NCBI GenBank assembly: GCA_009827225.1
Contig: WUAI01000002.1
Coordinates: 1-64,000 of the forward strand
DNA: 64,000 bases
Direction of reading: 5' to 3'
Source of the DNA: Flavobacteriaceae bacterium
GTDB taxonomy: Bacteria > Bacteroidota > Bacteroidia > Flavobacteriales > Flavobacteriaceae
The position numbers and the translations under genes are program-made. Under the pieces are notes generated by a model, which was not told where the DNA came from, made no database searches, and was given only the letters and a program-made list of their open reading frames with translations. Shown piece after piece: positions 25,588 to 34,564 of this stretch (positions are counted from its first letter, which is position 1; each line of letters starts with the position of its first letter).

Positions 25588-25924
25588 TCTCAACTCGAAT
25601 GGGGCCTCCATTGGATACCCATCCGCCACCGATTTCATCGATGTTTACGTCAAGTTCGTCACTGGTATCAATGCTTTTCACATTTACTTTAACCTCATCA
25701 TAAGTGTCCACGCTCTTCAGATTCACATTGAGCTCGTCGTACGTATTTATATCAACAATGCGTACATCTATGGTTTCCGGAGGAGCGCCTAAGTCTACTT
25801 TATCTGCCGGCTCGGCCTCAGAGGCGTAAGCTACCGGAATGATATCCAAATCTTTTACGACATTAAATGTGAGACATACTGCGATGACCGTAAGAACGGC
25901 TTTTGTGTATAAATCAGTTTTCAT
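25580..25924 (-). CDS. Exported peptide with three 13-residue repeats
   Basis: A 114-residue protein with a signal peptide (MKTDLYTKAVLTVIAVCLTF, likely cut after AYA). An acidic mature part contains three consecutive 13-residue units: NTYDELNVNLKSV, DTYDEVKVNVKSI and DTSDELDVNIDEI. The alternating hydrophobic pattern suggests short beta-strands stacked as a small solenoid. The N-terminal half resembles short exported Flavobacteriaceae proteins of unknown function. It is monocistronic, convergent with NDH-2 and downstream of the cyclase gene. Confidence 0.78.
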   Translation of the reverse strand: MKTDLYTKAVLTVIAVCLTFNVVKDLDIIPVAYASEAEPADKVDLGAPPETIDVRIVDINTYDELNVNLKSVDTYDEVKVNVKSIDTSDELDVNIDEIGGGWVSNGGPIRVEIN

Positions 25925-25972
25925 CTTGCTGAAATTTTATAGTGTTAGTATTGTGTTCTGAACATTCAGATA

Positions 25973-27100
25973 TCAATTTTCATACCTAAAAGTAACCAGT
26001 TCGAGTTCCTCTGCTTTTCCTTTGAGAATTTGCGAACCCAGCGGATGCTGATGTAGTCCGTTGGGAAGCTCCCCTAAAATATTGCCAAATGCCACAGAAG
26101 CAAGTATGTCCACTCCTAAGTCATTACATTTGGCCTGGATGCGTGAAGTGGTATTTAAGACATCACCCGAAAAAGCAATTTCCCGCTTTACCTGGCCCAA
26201 TTCACCAACCATAACCTGCCCGTAATGCAAACCTACCTTGAATTCCGGAATCTCACCATATTTCTCCAGGTATAGTTCCTTTTTCCCTTGAATGAGCGAT
26301 CTCATTTCGAAGAAACATAACAACGCTCGATTATTCTTTAGCCCTTTGTTCATTTTCCAGGAAACTACGATTTCGTCCCCAACGTACTGATAAATCTCGC
26401 CTCTGGATTGTACAATAGCCGGAGTAATGTCTTTAAAGAAGTCTTTTAAAAAGTTGAAATACTTTTGTTCCCCTAAAATTTCAGCAATACCCGTCGCATT
26501 CTTAATATCAGCAAACATAAAAATTCGTTCTTCCCGCTTTGGGTGAAAGTACTTTCCGCGCAGGTAGTCGGGAAACACACCCGGGCCGTATTTATCATTG
26601 ATCATTAGAACCACGAGAGTGGCTAAAACGATGAATAACCAGATCACAAAATTCTTGAGGAAGATCCATGAACCAAAAATAAATCCGGCTTCTTCAATAA
26701 CTTCCTGATGCCACATAGGAAGCTCAAAATTCTCGCTGGCAAGGTATGCAGCACCTAAAAAGCTTATCGCAATCGCAGTAATGGTATAGATAACGATGAT
26801 AAGCAGGAGGGCCTTCCAAAAGGCATGCCGGCGTAACCAATACTCCATCAAATTCACCGTAATCAGGCCTCCTATCAATCCGGCGGAAACACCGACCACT
26901 AAATTGGCCCCAAATGCTGAAATAAAGTCAAAATCGCTGCTTAATGCCTGGTTACTTGATAAAGTGATGAGCTCATAGAAGAAAAGAGCATTGGAGATGA
27001 GCACCCAGGCGATCATGATCCAAATTGCCCGGCGGACGTAAAACCAGAGCCTTCTGTTTTGTATCAGGCCCAAAGAATCAGCAATTTTTGTATTTGTCAT
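25973..27100 (-). CDS. Membrane-bound class III adenylate/guanylate cyclase
   Basis: A 375-residue protein with four N-terminal transmembrane helices (near residues 24-46, 62-84, 93-117 and 148-168) and a cytoplasmic class III cyclase domain at about 190-375. Both metal-binding aspartates are present (MFADIKNATG and YVGDEIVVSW). The helix after the substrate site, FSGDVLNTTSRIQAKC, is well preserved. It should make a cyclic nucleotide, and cAMP versus cGMP cannot be decided from sequence alone. Its start overlaps the YdeI-like gene by 23 bases. A membrane-sensing input is inferred from the four-helix module. Confidence 0.9.
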   Translation of the reverse strand: MTNTKIADSLGLIQNRRLWFYVRRAIWIMIAWVLISNALFFYELITLSSNQALSSDFDFISAFGANLVVGVSAGLIGGLITVNLMEYWLRRHAFWKALLLIIVIYTITAIAISFLGAAYLASENFELPMWHQEVIEEAGFIFGSWIFLKNFVIWLFIVLATLVVLMINDKYGPGVFPDYLRGKYFHPKREERIFMFADIKNATGIAEILGEQKYFNFLKDFFKDITPAIVQSRGEIYQYVGDEIVVSWKMNKGLKNNRALLCFFEMRSLIQGKKELYLEKYGEIPEFKVGLHYGQVMVGELGQVKREIAFSGDVLNTTSRIQAKCNDLGVDILASVAFGNILGELPNGLHQHPLGSQILKGKAEELELVTFRYEN

Positions 27101-27674
27101 GCAAGCCTTGACCCGCCTTTACCATTGGAATGATCTTTTCCAAACGGCTTATTTTAGTGGCGTCTCGTTTGGCTTCTGAAATATAATCGGCATATTCCCT
27201 TTGTTTGCCCGGAGTTAATGCATCAAATGCCGTTTTGAATTCAGATTCTTTTTTAAATGCCTCGGCAAGCATAGGTGATATAGAAACCCCTTTTTTCCTT
27301 TCAGGCTTCACTTCTTTACCCGCGATGCAATTTTCAATAGATTCCTGGATGTAATTCTGAACCAGGGTCTTATCTATTTCATCCCCCGCTTCAAATTTCC
27401 ATTGCCGCAGTGCTTTGGTTTTACCTTCTTGAGCATTATGCAATTTATTTGCGGCATCCTTCAGAAAAACTCCCTGGTGAAACCAGAGGGCATAATGATT
27501 CTTAAAGGCCGCCATACCGGCTACAAGTTTTCCATTCAGGGTGTAGGTTGGGGATCCCCATTTCACCTCTTCCTTCAATTCGGTATTCTGAAAAACTTCA
27601 CGTAATTGTTTCAATTGATCGGTCCATTTTTCATGTTTGTCTATATAGGCATTTACTTTCTCTGTGTCGGTCAT
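27078..27674 (-). CDS. YdeI/OmdA-like DUF1801-type protein
   Basis: A 198-residue cytoplasmic protein. Residues 1-120 form a DUF1801 domain (KWGSPTYTLNGKLVAG and YALWFHQGVFLKD). The C-terminal helical part is of the YdeI type (FKTAFDALTPGKQREYADYI and ATKISRLEKIIPM). The family is linked to bacteriocin or peptide-protection phenotypes in some species, but biochemical action is unproven. It is translationally coupled to the cyclase gene, with a 23-base overlap. A more distantly related YdeI-type gene is at 46048. Confidence 0.88.
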   Translation of the reverse strand: MTDTEKVNAYIDKHEKWTDQLKQLREVFQNTELKEEVKWGSPTYTLNGKLVAGMAAFKNHYALWFHQGVFLKDAANKLHNAQEGKTKALRQWKFEAGDEIDKTLVQNYIQESIENCIAGKEVKPERKKGVSISPMLAEAFKKESEFKTAFDALTPGKQREYADYISEAKRDATKISRLEKIIPMVKAGQGLHDKYKNC

Positions 27675-27739
27675 GGCGGTTCAGTTTTATGCTGGAAGAT
27701 ACATAATTTTTAGTTCGGATATTTATGCAATTTCAAGCA

Positions 27740-27770
27740 AAAAAAAGGTCCGCCGGAATACGACGGACCT
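27740..27770 (-). terminator. Terminator after the DUF1028 gene
   Basis: A 10-bp stem with one G-T pair (27746-27755 with 27761-27770), 5-base loop and a T run on the minus strand, 20 bases beyond the stop. Confidence 0.9.
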
Positions 27771-27789
27771 ACAATTTCATGTTCTTTGA

Positions 27790-28797
27790 TTATTTCTTTA
27801 CAAACTTTAAGGTGGTGCTTCCCTGTGTAGTGTTCACTTTCAGAAAATATATTCCACTTTGCATGGCTGAAATATCAAGGTTTTGAGAATTTCTCCCCAA
27901 ATTTCCTGACAATTCTTGCATCATGGTTTTACCTGAAATATCTACAATGCTTAATGCCTTTAGTTCTATGGAGGCATCCAGATCCAGCTGAATTTGATCG
28001 CTCGCCGGATTAGGGTATAAAGACATGAGGGATTTTAATTTGATGTCCTCCGTTGCCAGGAAATCGTCGTACAATTGCTGGAGCAAATCGATGGGTTCGA
28101 TACCCGAGGCCTGTTCTCCCACATTCAAACGCAAATAAGGGCTTCCGGGCGCATCTGTAGCCTTATACACTTGAATATATGCTGTCGTTGAGGAGGTGCC
28201 TGCCGCTAGACAACGTTCATCTGCTCCGGCGAAATTGGCTCCCTGCATGGCAGCCATAAGTTTGTCGGCCAGGGTTCCTGATGTATTATTGAAATTATCT
28301 TCCATATTATCGATCACACTTACGTCCAACAAAATATTCCCCTGGATACTGTAAGTGGCACCTTGCCGATCTTCTTTGTAGTCATCCGCCATGCTCCCAG
28401 TCCAGCCTGCTGTTCTTGGATCTACAAATTCATCCAGATCTACGATGCCATACTGCCGGTATTCCGGATCAAAACCCTGAGCAGAACAAGCATCGTTCAA
28501 CAACAGCCAGTCAATTATTTCGGATGGGCTGGAACCCAATTCCATTTGTTCGATAGCATTTTGCAAGTTGGTGTTAGGGATACAAACCCAGGCCTGGGAA
28601 TTCACACCACCGCGTGCAGGAATGATATCGTTAATGATATCTATGATCCCCTGGTTACCGATACCAGTAACACATGAGGCTCCCGCAGAACCGATATCAC
28701 CAGTTACGGGATCGACCGCGATAATCGAAAAAGTGTCCTGAGCAGACAACTGAAATGTGCCCAGTAAGGCAAGAAAAAGAATGTAAAAGTTTTTCAT
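27790..28797 (-). CDS. DUF1028 protein with T9SS sorting domain
   Basis: A 335-residue secreted protein. The start at MKNFYILFLALLGTFQLS gives a signal peptide ending SAQ, and the upstream extension is rejected. Residues 20-240 form a DUF1028 domain (DTFSIIAVDPVTGDIGSAGA, then ARGGVNSQAW), a fold similar to N-terminal nucleophile hydrolases. A linker precedes the C-terminal sorting domain SLYPNPASDQIQLDL to TTLKFVKK. The probable location is the cell surface or medium, after export by the type IX system. Enzyme activity of DUF1028 has not been established. It is monocistronic. Confidence 0.92.
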   Translation of the reverse strand: MKNFYILFLALLGTFQLSAQDTFSIIAVDPVTGDIGSAGASCVTGIGNQGIIDIINDIIPARGGVNSQAWVCIPNTNLQNAIEQMELGSSPSEIIDWLLLNDACSAQGFDPEYRQYGIVDLDEFVDPRTAGWTGSMADDYKEDRQGATYSIQGNILLDVSVIDNMEDNFNNTSGTLADKLMAAMQGANFAGADERCLAAGTSSTTAYIQVYKATDAPGSPYLRLNVGEQASGIEPIDLLQQLYDDFLATEDIKLKSLMSLYPNPASDQIQLDLDASIELKALSIVDISGKTMMQELSGNLGRNSQNLDISAMQSGIYFLKVNTTQGSTTLKFVKK

Positions 28798-28836
28798 AGT
28801 TTGAGTTTTTCCGAAGATACGAATTTTTAAAAAGGA

Positions 28837-28844
28837 TACTTTTG
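28837..28844 (+). promoter_or_regulatory. TAnnTTTG box upstream of the TonB receptor
   Basis: TACTTTTG matches the -7 consensus, 98 bases before the ATG at 28943. It lies in the divergent gap with the DUF1028 gene. Confidence 0.4.
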
Positions 28845-28942
28845 TACGATTCGGAAGCCAATTATTACAATTCGGAATAATTTCTTCTGATATGTTACGG
28901 TTCCTTTTGATTTTTGACTCATCAAATAAAATCAATCAGAAA

Positions 28943-31120
28943 ATGAAAGTATCCAGAAAACAACTAACCTTAATAATCATCACTACTTTATTGGCTGTAA
29001 TACTGCCATATTCGTTGCTTGCGCAGACAACGGTATCCGGCGTGGTTACTCAAAAGAATGGAACTCCGATATTGGGAGCTAATGTTTATCTGGATGGCAC
29101 CTACGACGGGGCCTCTACCGACGAGAACGGACAGTTTAATTTCACGACAGAAGAGACCGGTGTGCAAACGCTGGTGGTCTCCTTCGTTTCTTTCGAACCC
29201 TTTTATATGGCGGCAGACGTTAGCCAAATGGAAAACGTTGCTGTCATTCTGAAAGAAGACGTGAACTCTTTGGATACCGTGGTGATCTCTGCCGGGACAT
29301 TTGAAGCAGGGGACAACAGTAAAGTTTCCGTATTAAAACCACTGGATGTTGTGACGACTGCCAGTGCACTGGGAGATTTTGTGGGAGCACTGCAAACCTT
29401 ACCCGGGACCACCACAGTGGCAGAGGACGGACGACTCTTCGTACGTGGGGGAGATGCGGGCGAAACGCAGATTTTTATTGACGGGATACGAGTTTTTACG
29501 CCATACACTCCCACCACCAACAACATTCCAACTCGTGGAAGATACAGTCCGTTTCTTTTTGACGGGATCACCTTTTCCACTGGGGGTTACTCTGCGGAAT
29601 TCGGCCAGGCGTTGTCATCAGTACTATTATTGAACACCATTGATGAACCTGATCAGGACAAAACCGACATAGGAATTATGAGCGTGGGCGCCACCTTAGG
29701 GAATACTCAAAAATGGGAGAAGAGTTCTGTTAGTTTTAATGGTGCTTATATCAACCTGGCACCTTATATCGCTGCAATTCCGGACAGGAATGACTGGGAA
29801 AAACCCTTCGAAGCTTTTGCCGGCGAGAGTGTTTTCCGAAGAAAATTTGAAAAAGGTATATTCAAATTCTATGCGGCTTTCGACGCAACGAACTTTGAAC
29901 TCACCCAGGAGGATATTAATCTTGAGGATGGACTTCGATTCAAATTGAACAATAAGAATCTATATACCAATGCAAGCTATAGTGGCGATTTAGGAGAGAG
30001 CTGGAAGGTCCTCGCCGGGGGTAGTTTTACCCATGCAAATAATGACCTTGGTATTATGGACAGTGAGATTAACGATACTGAAAATTCTGCTCACTTCAAG
30101 CTGAAATTCAGAAAACGTTTCAGCAACCGTTTTAAATTAAACTTTGGTGCAGAGCAATTTCTGACCGACTTCACCGAAGATTTTCAAAATCCATTTGTGG
30201 AAGCGGGTTATGGTTTCAATAATGGAATATCTGCTGCCTTTGCCGAAGCCGACCTTATCTTCTCCCGAAAGTTTGCCATGAAATTAGGGGTGCGAGGAGA
30301 ATACAGTGACCTGTTTGGGCAATTCACAGTTTCACCAAGAGCCTCGGTGGCTTATAAAACCGGAAAATCGAGTCAGTTATCGGTTGCCTATGGTGATTTC
30401 TATCAGCAACCGTTAAATGAGATCTTGAAATTTGAGCAAGACCTGGAAGCTCAGATGACTCGCCATTATATTCTCAACTACCAGTATTCGGCCAACAACC
30501 GGATTTTCCGCGCCGAATTTTACCGAAAAGAGTATGATCAGCTCGTCACTTTTGACACCGAATTTGCCGGATTCGAGAGCAATTATGCCAACAACGGTGA
30601 TGGTTACGCCCAGGGGGTGGATATCTTCTGGAGGGACAATAATTCGATTAAGAGTGTCGATTATTGGGTGAGCTATTCCTACCTGGATTCAGAAAGAAAA
30701 TATAGAAATTTCCCGATTGAAGCGACGCCATCTTTTGCGAACTCCCACAACTTATCGGTAGTGGGGAAGTATTTCGTGAGCGACTGGAAGAGTCAGTTTG
30801 GGATCAGCTATCAATACGGGAGCGGACGTACCTATACCGATCCCAATGAGCCCGGGTTTCTTCAGAAGCAAACCAGGGATTTTAACAGTATCAGCTTTAA
30901 CTGGGCATACCTGATCTCTCAACAGAAAATCCTTTATTTCTCGGTGAACAATTTGTTGGGCTTCAAAAATATCAACGGATATCAATATGCGGATACTCCA
31001 AATGTGAACGGGATCTTTGACCGTAGAGCACTTAGACCGGCGGCCGATCAATTCTTCTTCGTAGGATTCTTCTGGACCATTAGCGAGGATGGTACCGATA
31101 ATCAGCTGGATAATCTTTAA
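28943..31120 (+). CDS. TonB-dependent receptor with carboxypeptidase-like N-terminal domain
   Basis: A 725-residue outer-membrane receptor. The start at MKVSRKQLTLIIITTLLA gives a signal peptide to about residue 27. A CarboxypepD_reg-like domain (TTVSGVVTQKNGTPILGANV to about 110) is followed by the plug (SALGDFVGALQTLPGTTTV, DGRLFVRGGDAGETQIFIDG). The rest is a 22-strand-type barrel ending in FFWTISEDGTDNQLDNL. No SusD-like partner is adjacent, so it is not a classical polysaccharide-utilisation receptor. The substrate is unknown. It probably has its own promoter. Confidence 0.9.
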   Translation: MKVSRKQLTLIIITTLLAVILPYSLLAQTTVSGVVTQKNGTPILGANVYLDGTYDGASTDENGQFNFTTEETGVQTLVVSFVSFEPFYMAADVSQMENVAVILKEDVNSLDTVVISAGTFEAGDNSKVSVLKPLDVVTTASALGDFVGALQTLPGTTTVAEDGRLFVRGGDAGETQIFIDGIRVFTPYTPTTNNIPTRGRYSPFLFDGITFSTGGYSAEFGQALSSVLLLNTIDEPDQDKTDIGIMSVGATLGNTQKWEKSSVSFNGAYINLAPYIAAIPDRNDWEKPFEAFAGESVFRRKFEKGIFKFYAAFDATNFELTQEDINLEDGLRFKLNNKNLYTNASYSGDLGESWKVLAGGSFTHANNDLGIMDSEINDTENSAHFKLKFRKRFSNRFKLNFGAEQFLTDFTEDFQNPFVEAGYGFNNGISAAFAEADLIFSRKFAMKLGVRGEYSDLFGQFTVSPRASVAYKTGKSSQLSVAYGDFYQQPLNEILKFEQDLEAQMTRHYILNYQYSANNRIFRAEFYRKEYDQLVTFDTEFAGFESNYANNGDGYAQGVDIFWRDNNSIKSVDYWVSYSYLDSERKYRNFPIEATPSFANSHNLSVVGKYFVSDWKSQFGISYQYGSGRTYTDPNEPGFLQKQTRDFNSISFNWAYLISQQKILYFSVNNLLGFKNINGYQYADTPNVNGIFDRRALRPAADQFFFVGFFWTISEDGTDNQLDNL

Positions 31121-31265
31121 TCAAATCAGACCTCTGGATGCCCTTTGTATGAAGGCTTTGAATCAACTCAACAACTCATCCTGCATTTTCAACAATTCGG
31201 TAAGATTCTTTATAACAAATACCTAGGACTTGCGACTTTTGAAGTGTAGATTAAAACTAATAGTT

Positions 31266-31679
31266 ATGCAAACTGTACTCACTTATTTAATGTTTCTTAT
31301 TGCCGGCTTAGGAATGCAGGCACAGAATACGATTGAAGTTACCTTAACCGATTTCAAAAGCAATGACGGATCGGTAAGAGTTGGCTTGTACGATACTAAA
31401 GGCGACTTTTTGGACAAGGAATACAAGACGTTAAAGTCTAAGATTTCGAACAAGGAAGCCGTTGTGACCTTTACGGATGTCCCGGACGGGACTTATGCGA
31501 TCTCCTGTTATCACGATGAGGATAATAATGGGGAATTAAATATGATCATGGGATTGTTCCCTTCGGAAAGTTATGGTTGTTCTAATGGAGCCAGGGGCTT
31601 TTTCGGTCCGCCAAGATGGGAAGATGCCAAGTTCGAAATCGCCGAAGGAGAGACACGTAAATTCGATATTCGATTGTAA
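31266..31679 (+). CDS. Exported DUF2141 protein, second copy
   Basis: A 137-residue protein starting at MQTVLTYLMFLIAGLG with a signal peptide ending MQAQ. The DUF2141 domain shows GSVRVGLYDTKGDFL, GTYAISCYHDEDNNGELNM with its DEDNNGELN calcium-like loop, and GFFGPPRWEDAKFEI. It resembles the protein at 10675 but is not an adjacent paralogue. It may start a run of envelope genes reaching 33135. Role unknown. Confidence 0.87.
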   Translation: MQTVLTYLMFLIAGLGMQAQNTIEVTLTDFKSNDGSVRVGLYDTKGDFLDKEYKTLKSKISNKEAVVTFTDVPDGTYAISCYHDEDNNGELNMIMGLFPSESYGCSNGARGFFGPPRWEDAKFEIAEGETRKFDIRL

Positions 31680-31689
31680 AATTCGCATC

Positions 31690-31806
31690 ATGTTAGGAAT
31701 CATATTAAAACTTTTAGGCAGAGATAAATCAATAAGGATAATGACTTTGATTAGCGTATCATTGCTTATCTTGGGAATTGGATGGGATGTCCTTCTGTCG
31801 CACTAA
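31690..31806 (+). CDS. 38-residue single-pass membrane peptide (possible)
   Basis: A short frame starting MLGIILKLLGRDKSIRI, 10 bases after the DUF2141 stop and 26 bases before the next ATG. The second half (IMTLISVSLLILGIGWDVLL) is a strong transmembrane helix preceded by a basic stretch. Its spacing fits a co-transcribed gene. Against it, no family is recognised and short hydrophobic frames arise by chance. If real, it would be an inner-membrane peptide with a short cytoplasmic N-terminus. Confidence 0.45.
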   Translation: MLGIILKLLGRDKSIRIMTLISVSLLILGIGWDVLLSH

Positions 31807-31832
31807 ATTATCGCATTACAAATTTTTACAAC

Positions 31833-32498
31833 ATGGTATTAAGAATCTTGTTTACGTTCACAGTTTTAGTCTTTTTTGCTTGTAAAGACGGAAATTCAGA
31901 AAAAACAACTGAAGAGTCGAAACCAGAAATCGCCTCTATTAAAACAGATCGTTTTACAGTGCCCAAAGGCAATATGGATAGCATACAGCTTTCCAGTTAT
32001 AAAGTTGAGAATTATAAGAACGAGCAAGTAGATAATTCTATCTACTATGCGGCAGATGGAGGAATTCAGATGAAATTTACCAATGACTATGAGAATGGAC
32101 AAAAGACCCGGGTAAACTGGATCAACGCTTCCGATACTTTAGTTATGTATGTCACTTTTACTTATGGTGAAGACGGTCGCCTGATGCGAACGGAAAATTA
32201 TCGCCCGGACGGGACTTACAAAAATGGATTTGAACATCAATGGAACGAAGATGGAACTGAAGAGGCCAAAGGCCCGATTATCGATACCCTCGACTTCAAA
32301 CCGAACGCCATTTATTATTATAATGAAAAAAACGACCAGATCCGTTTGGTTGAGTACGATGAGAACGATAGCTTAATCTATAATGGATATTGGAAGTACC
32401 TCGACTATGATGACAATGGGAATTGGTTAGAGCGAACAGTTACGAGAGATGACACACTTAGAAGAATAGAAAAAAGAACAATCACATATAATCAATAA
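31833..32498 (+). CDS. Lipoprotein with repeated antitoxin-like (MORN-type) segments
   Basis: A 221-residue protein. The start at MVLRILFTFTVLVFFACKD gives a lipobox with Cys17, and the in-frame extension to 31782 is rejected. The remainder is a beta-rich chain of short repeats (GRLMRTENYRPDGTYKNGFE, HQWNEDGTEEAKG, YYNEKNDQIRLVEYDENDSL) similar in style to YwqK/RHS-like repeat proteins. It may be anchored in the outer or inner membrane. It lies 4 bases before the next gene, so it belongs to an operon. Function unknown. Confidence 0.72.
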   Translation: MVLRILFTFTVLVFFACKDGNSEKTTEESKPEIASIKTDRFTVPKGNMDSIQLSSYKVENYKNEQVDNSIYYAADGGIQMKFTNDYENGQKTRVNWINASDTLVMYVTFTYGEDGRLMRTENYRPDGTYKNGFEHQWNEDGTEEAKGPIIDTLDFKPNAIYYYNEKNDQIRLVEYDENDSLIYNGYWKYLDYDDNGNWLERTVTRDDTLRRIEKRTITYNQ

Positions 32499-32502
32499 AA
32501 AA

Positions 32503-33135
32503 ATGAAACAGTTAATTATTATCGCATTAGTAGTATGTTCCTTTTCCGCTTCGGCACAAACGAAGTACGAAAAAGGTATGACCAAAGCTTTTGATCTTTG
32601 GAAGTCAGAAAAACAATGGGAAGCGGCCAATTTGTTCGAAAGAATCGCCCAGGCCGAACCCGATGAGTGGTTGCCCCCATTTTATGTGGCACAGATCAAC
32701 ATCCTATATAGTTTTAACGAGAAGGATGAGGAAAAGATCACCGCCCAATTGAAGAAGGCCCAGGACTTCTTGAACGATGCGAAAGCGATCTCCAAGGAAA
32801 ATGCCGAAATTTTGGTAGCTCAGGCGCAGTTGTATACTGCCTGGGTGGTGTTTGACGGAGCAAAATACGGGATGAATTATTCTCCGAAAATTGCCCAGAC
32901 TTACCAGGAGGCATATAATATTGAACCGGAAAACCCACGTGTGGCTTTTGGTAAAGTAGAGTGGGACCTTGGGACGGCAAGATGGTTTGGACAAGATACC
33001 AGTAAGTTCTGCGAGGATCTCGCAGCAGCTGTTGCCTTATTCGAAACTTACGAACCCAAGGGTCAGTTTTACCCGCAAGGTGGAGGGGATTATGCCAAGC
33101 AGTCGTTGGAACAAAATTGTGCTGAGAAAGAATAA
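32503..33135 (+). CDS. Exported TPR-like protein
   Basis: A 210-residue protein with a signal peptide (MKQLIIIALVVCSFSASAQ). The rest is built of helix pairs of the TPR type (AFDLWKSEKQWEAANLFERI, AKAISKENAEILVAQAQLYT, QTYQEAYNIEPENPRVAFG), followed by a C-terminal glycine-rich FYPQGGGDYA. It lies 3 bases before the LytS/2TM kinase gene, a linkage that suggests a periplasmic partner for that system. No enzyme motif is visible. Confidence 0.8.
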   Translation: MKQLIIIALVVCSFSASAQTKYEKGMTKAFDLWKSEKQWEAANLFERIAQAEPDEWLPPFYVAQINILYSFNEKDEEKITAQLKKAQDFLNDAKAISKENAEILVAQAQLYTAWVVFDGAKYGMNYSPKIAQTYQEAYNIEPENPRVAFGKVEWDLGTARWFGQDTSKFCEDLAAAVALFETYEPKGQFYPQGGGDYAKQSLEQNCAEKE

Positions 33136-33138
33136 ATC

Positions 33139-34473
33139 ATGAAGTTTATAAAAGAATTAGGCAAAGCCTTCGTAGTTGGTATATTGATCTTCGCCGTCAT
33201 AGGTGTGATTCAATATGTCACAGGTAATTTTTACCAAAGCGGAAAGGACATTATGATCGCACTGGTGTACAATCAGTTGTACGCTGTGGTGTTATACATG
33301 GTGAATGCCTATTTCTTTTTCTTTTTACTGAAACGTTACAAGGGTAAAATATATCAGTTCAAGCCGCTGGTGATCGCATTGCTGGGTGCTACCAATTTGA
33401 CCCTGGTGTCGATATTTTTCATCAACCTTTTAATTGAAACCGGATTTCAGGATCGATCCATTTCCGAATATATCGGTTCGATATCAACGGAAGACTATTA
33501 TCTAAGTACGTTGATTGCGCTGGTGGTGACGGCCATATTTTATGGAGTGCACTATTATCGGGGCAAACAAGAGCGAAGAGTAAAGGAGCAAAAGATCATT
33601 GCCAAGACGGCTTCGGCGCAGTTCGATGCATTGAAAAATCAGTTGGATCCTCATTTCCTTTTCAACAGTCTGAATGTACTCACCAGCCTGATCGAGGAAA
33701 ACCCTGCGGCTGCAACTAAGTTCACAACTTCCTTGTCCAAGGTATATCGATATGTTCTGGAACAGAAGAACAAAGAACTGGTCACCATTGAAGAAGAACT
33801 GAAGTTTGCCGAACTGTATATGTCTCTGATAAAAATGAGATTTGAGGACAGTATCGTATTCAGCATTCCGGATCGGATCAGGAACCCGGAAGCGAAAGTG
33901 GTTCCGTTGTCTCTGCAATTATTATTAGAGAATGCCGTGAAACACAATCAGGTGACGCCCAACAGGAAGTTGCACATAAGCATTTCCGAAGAAAATGGAA
34001 ACCTGGTAGTGCGAAATAATGTCCAACCAAAAAAAGTGGTGAAAGAGAGCAGTGGTGTAGGACTGCAGAATATCCGTCAGCGATATTTCCTGCTTACCAA
34101 TCGCCCTGTTGAGATCAAAGAACAGAATAATGAATTCAGTGTGGCAATTCCGTTGCTCACTCAAAAAAATGTTACAACCGTTATGACAACACAAGAAAAT
34201 TATATATCAGCAAAGAAATACGACCGTGCTAAAAAGTATGTACAGGAGCTTAAAGGATTTTACATCCATTTCTCTATCTATTTAATCATGGTGCCAGTAT
34301 TTATCTATTTGAACTACATAAGCACCAGTTTTCCATGGGCATTTTTCCCGATCATAGGTTGGGGAGCCGGCGTATCCGGGCATGCGATGGAGGTGTTTAA
34401 TTACAACCCATTTCTTGGAAAGAACTGGGAGGAGAGAAAAATACGCGAACTCATGGACAAAGACGATCTGTAA
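33139..34473 (+). CDS. LytS-type histidine kinase fused to a 2TM domain
   Basis: A 444-residue kinase. Four N-terminal transmembrane segments (near 12-27, 43-66, 76-98, 115-136) lead to a His_kinase domain at about 150-300 with the phospho-accepting His172 in QLDPHFLFNSLN. An N-box-like LLLENAVKHNQ and a G-box-like SSGVGLQNIRQRY follow. After residue 350 a 2TM domain is fused, with KKYDRAKKYVQELKGFYIH, two helices, then KNWEERKIRELMDKDD. The same domain stands alone in the next three genes, and a LytTR response regulator follows. The kinase probably senses a membrane or envelope signal and phosphorylates that regulator. Confidence 0.92.
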   Translation: MKFIKELGKAFVVGILIFAVIGVIQYVTGNFYQSGKDIMIALVYNQLYAVVLYMVNAYFFFFLLKRYKGKIYQFKPLVIALLGATNLTLVSIFFINLLIETGFQDRSISEYIGSISTEDYYLSTLIALVVTAIFYGVHYYRGKQERRVKEQKIIAKTASAQFDALKNQLDPHFLFNSLNVLTSLIEENPAAATKFTTSLSKVYRYVLEQKNKELVTIEEELKFAELYMSLIKMRFEDSIVFSIPDRIRNPEAKVVPLSLQLLLENAVKHNQVTPNRKLHISISEENGNLVVRNNVQPKKVVKESSGVGLQNIRQRYFLLTNRPVEIKEQNNEFSVAIPLLTQKNVTTVMTTQENYISAKKYDRAKKYVQELKGFYIHFSIYLIMVPVFIYLNYISTSFPWAFFPIIGWGAGVSGHAMEVFNYNPFLGKNWEERKIRELMDKDDL

Positions 34474-34508
34474 GACAATTGGGGAATTAATTTCAACAAT
34501 TGGGACCC

Positions 34509-34545
34509 TTTGTTTTTCTTCGGAAATGAGCGTTAGATATCTTTG
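34509..34545 (+). promoter_or_regulatory. Promoter-like element before the 2TM gene run
   Basis: TTTG (34509-34512) and TATCTTTG (34538-34545), an exact -7 box, are separated by 25 bases. It falls in the 91-base gap after the kinase, so the three 2TM genes and lytTR may also be made from their own transcript. Confidence 0.55.
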
Positions 34546-34564
34546 AAGTATTAAAATTTAAATC

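Noticed and set aside
28943-31120. SusC/SusD polysaccharide-utilisation locus
   Set aside because: No SusD gene, glycoside hydrolase or sulfatase is adjacent, and the receptor lacks the typical length of SusC.
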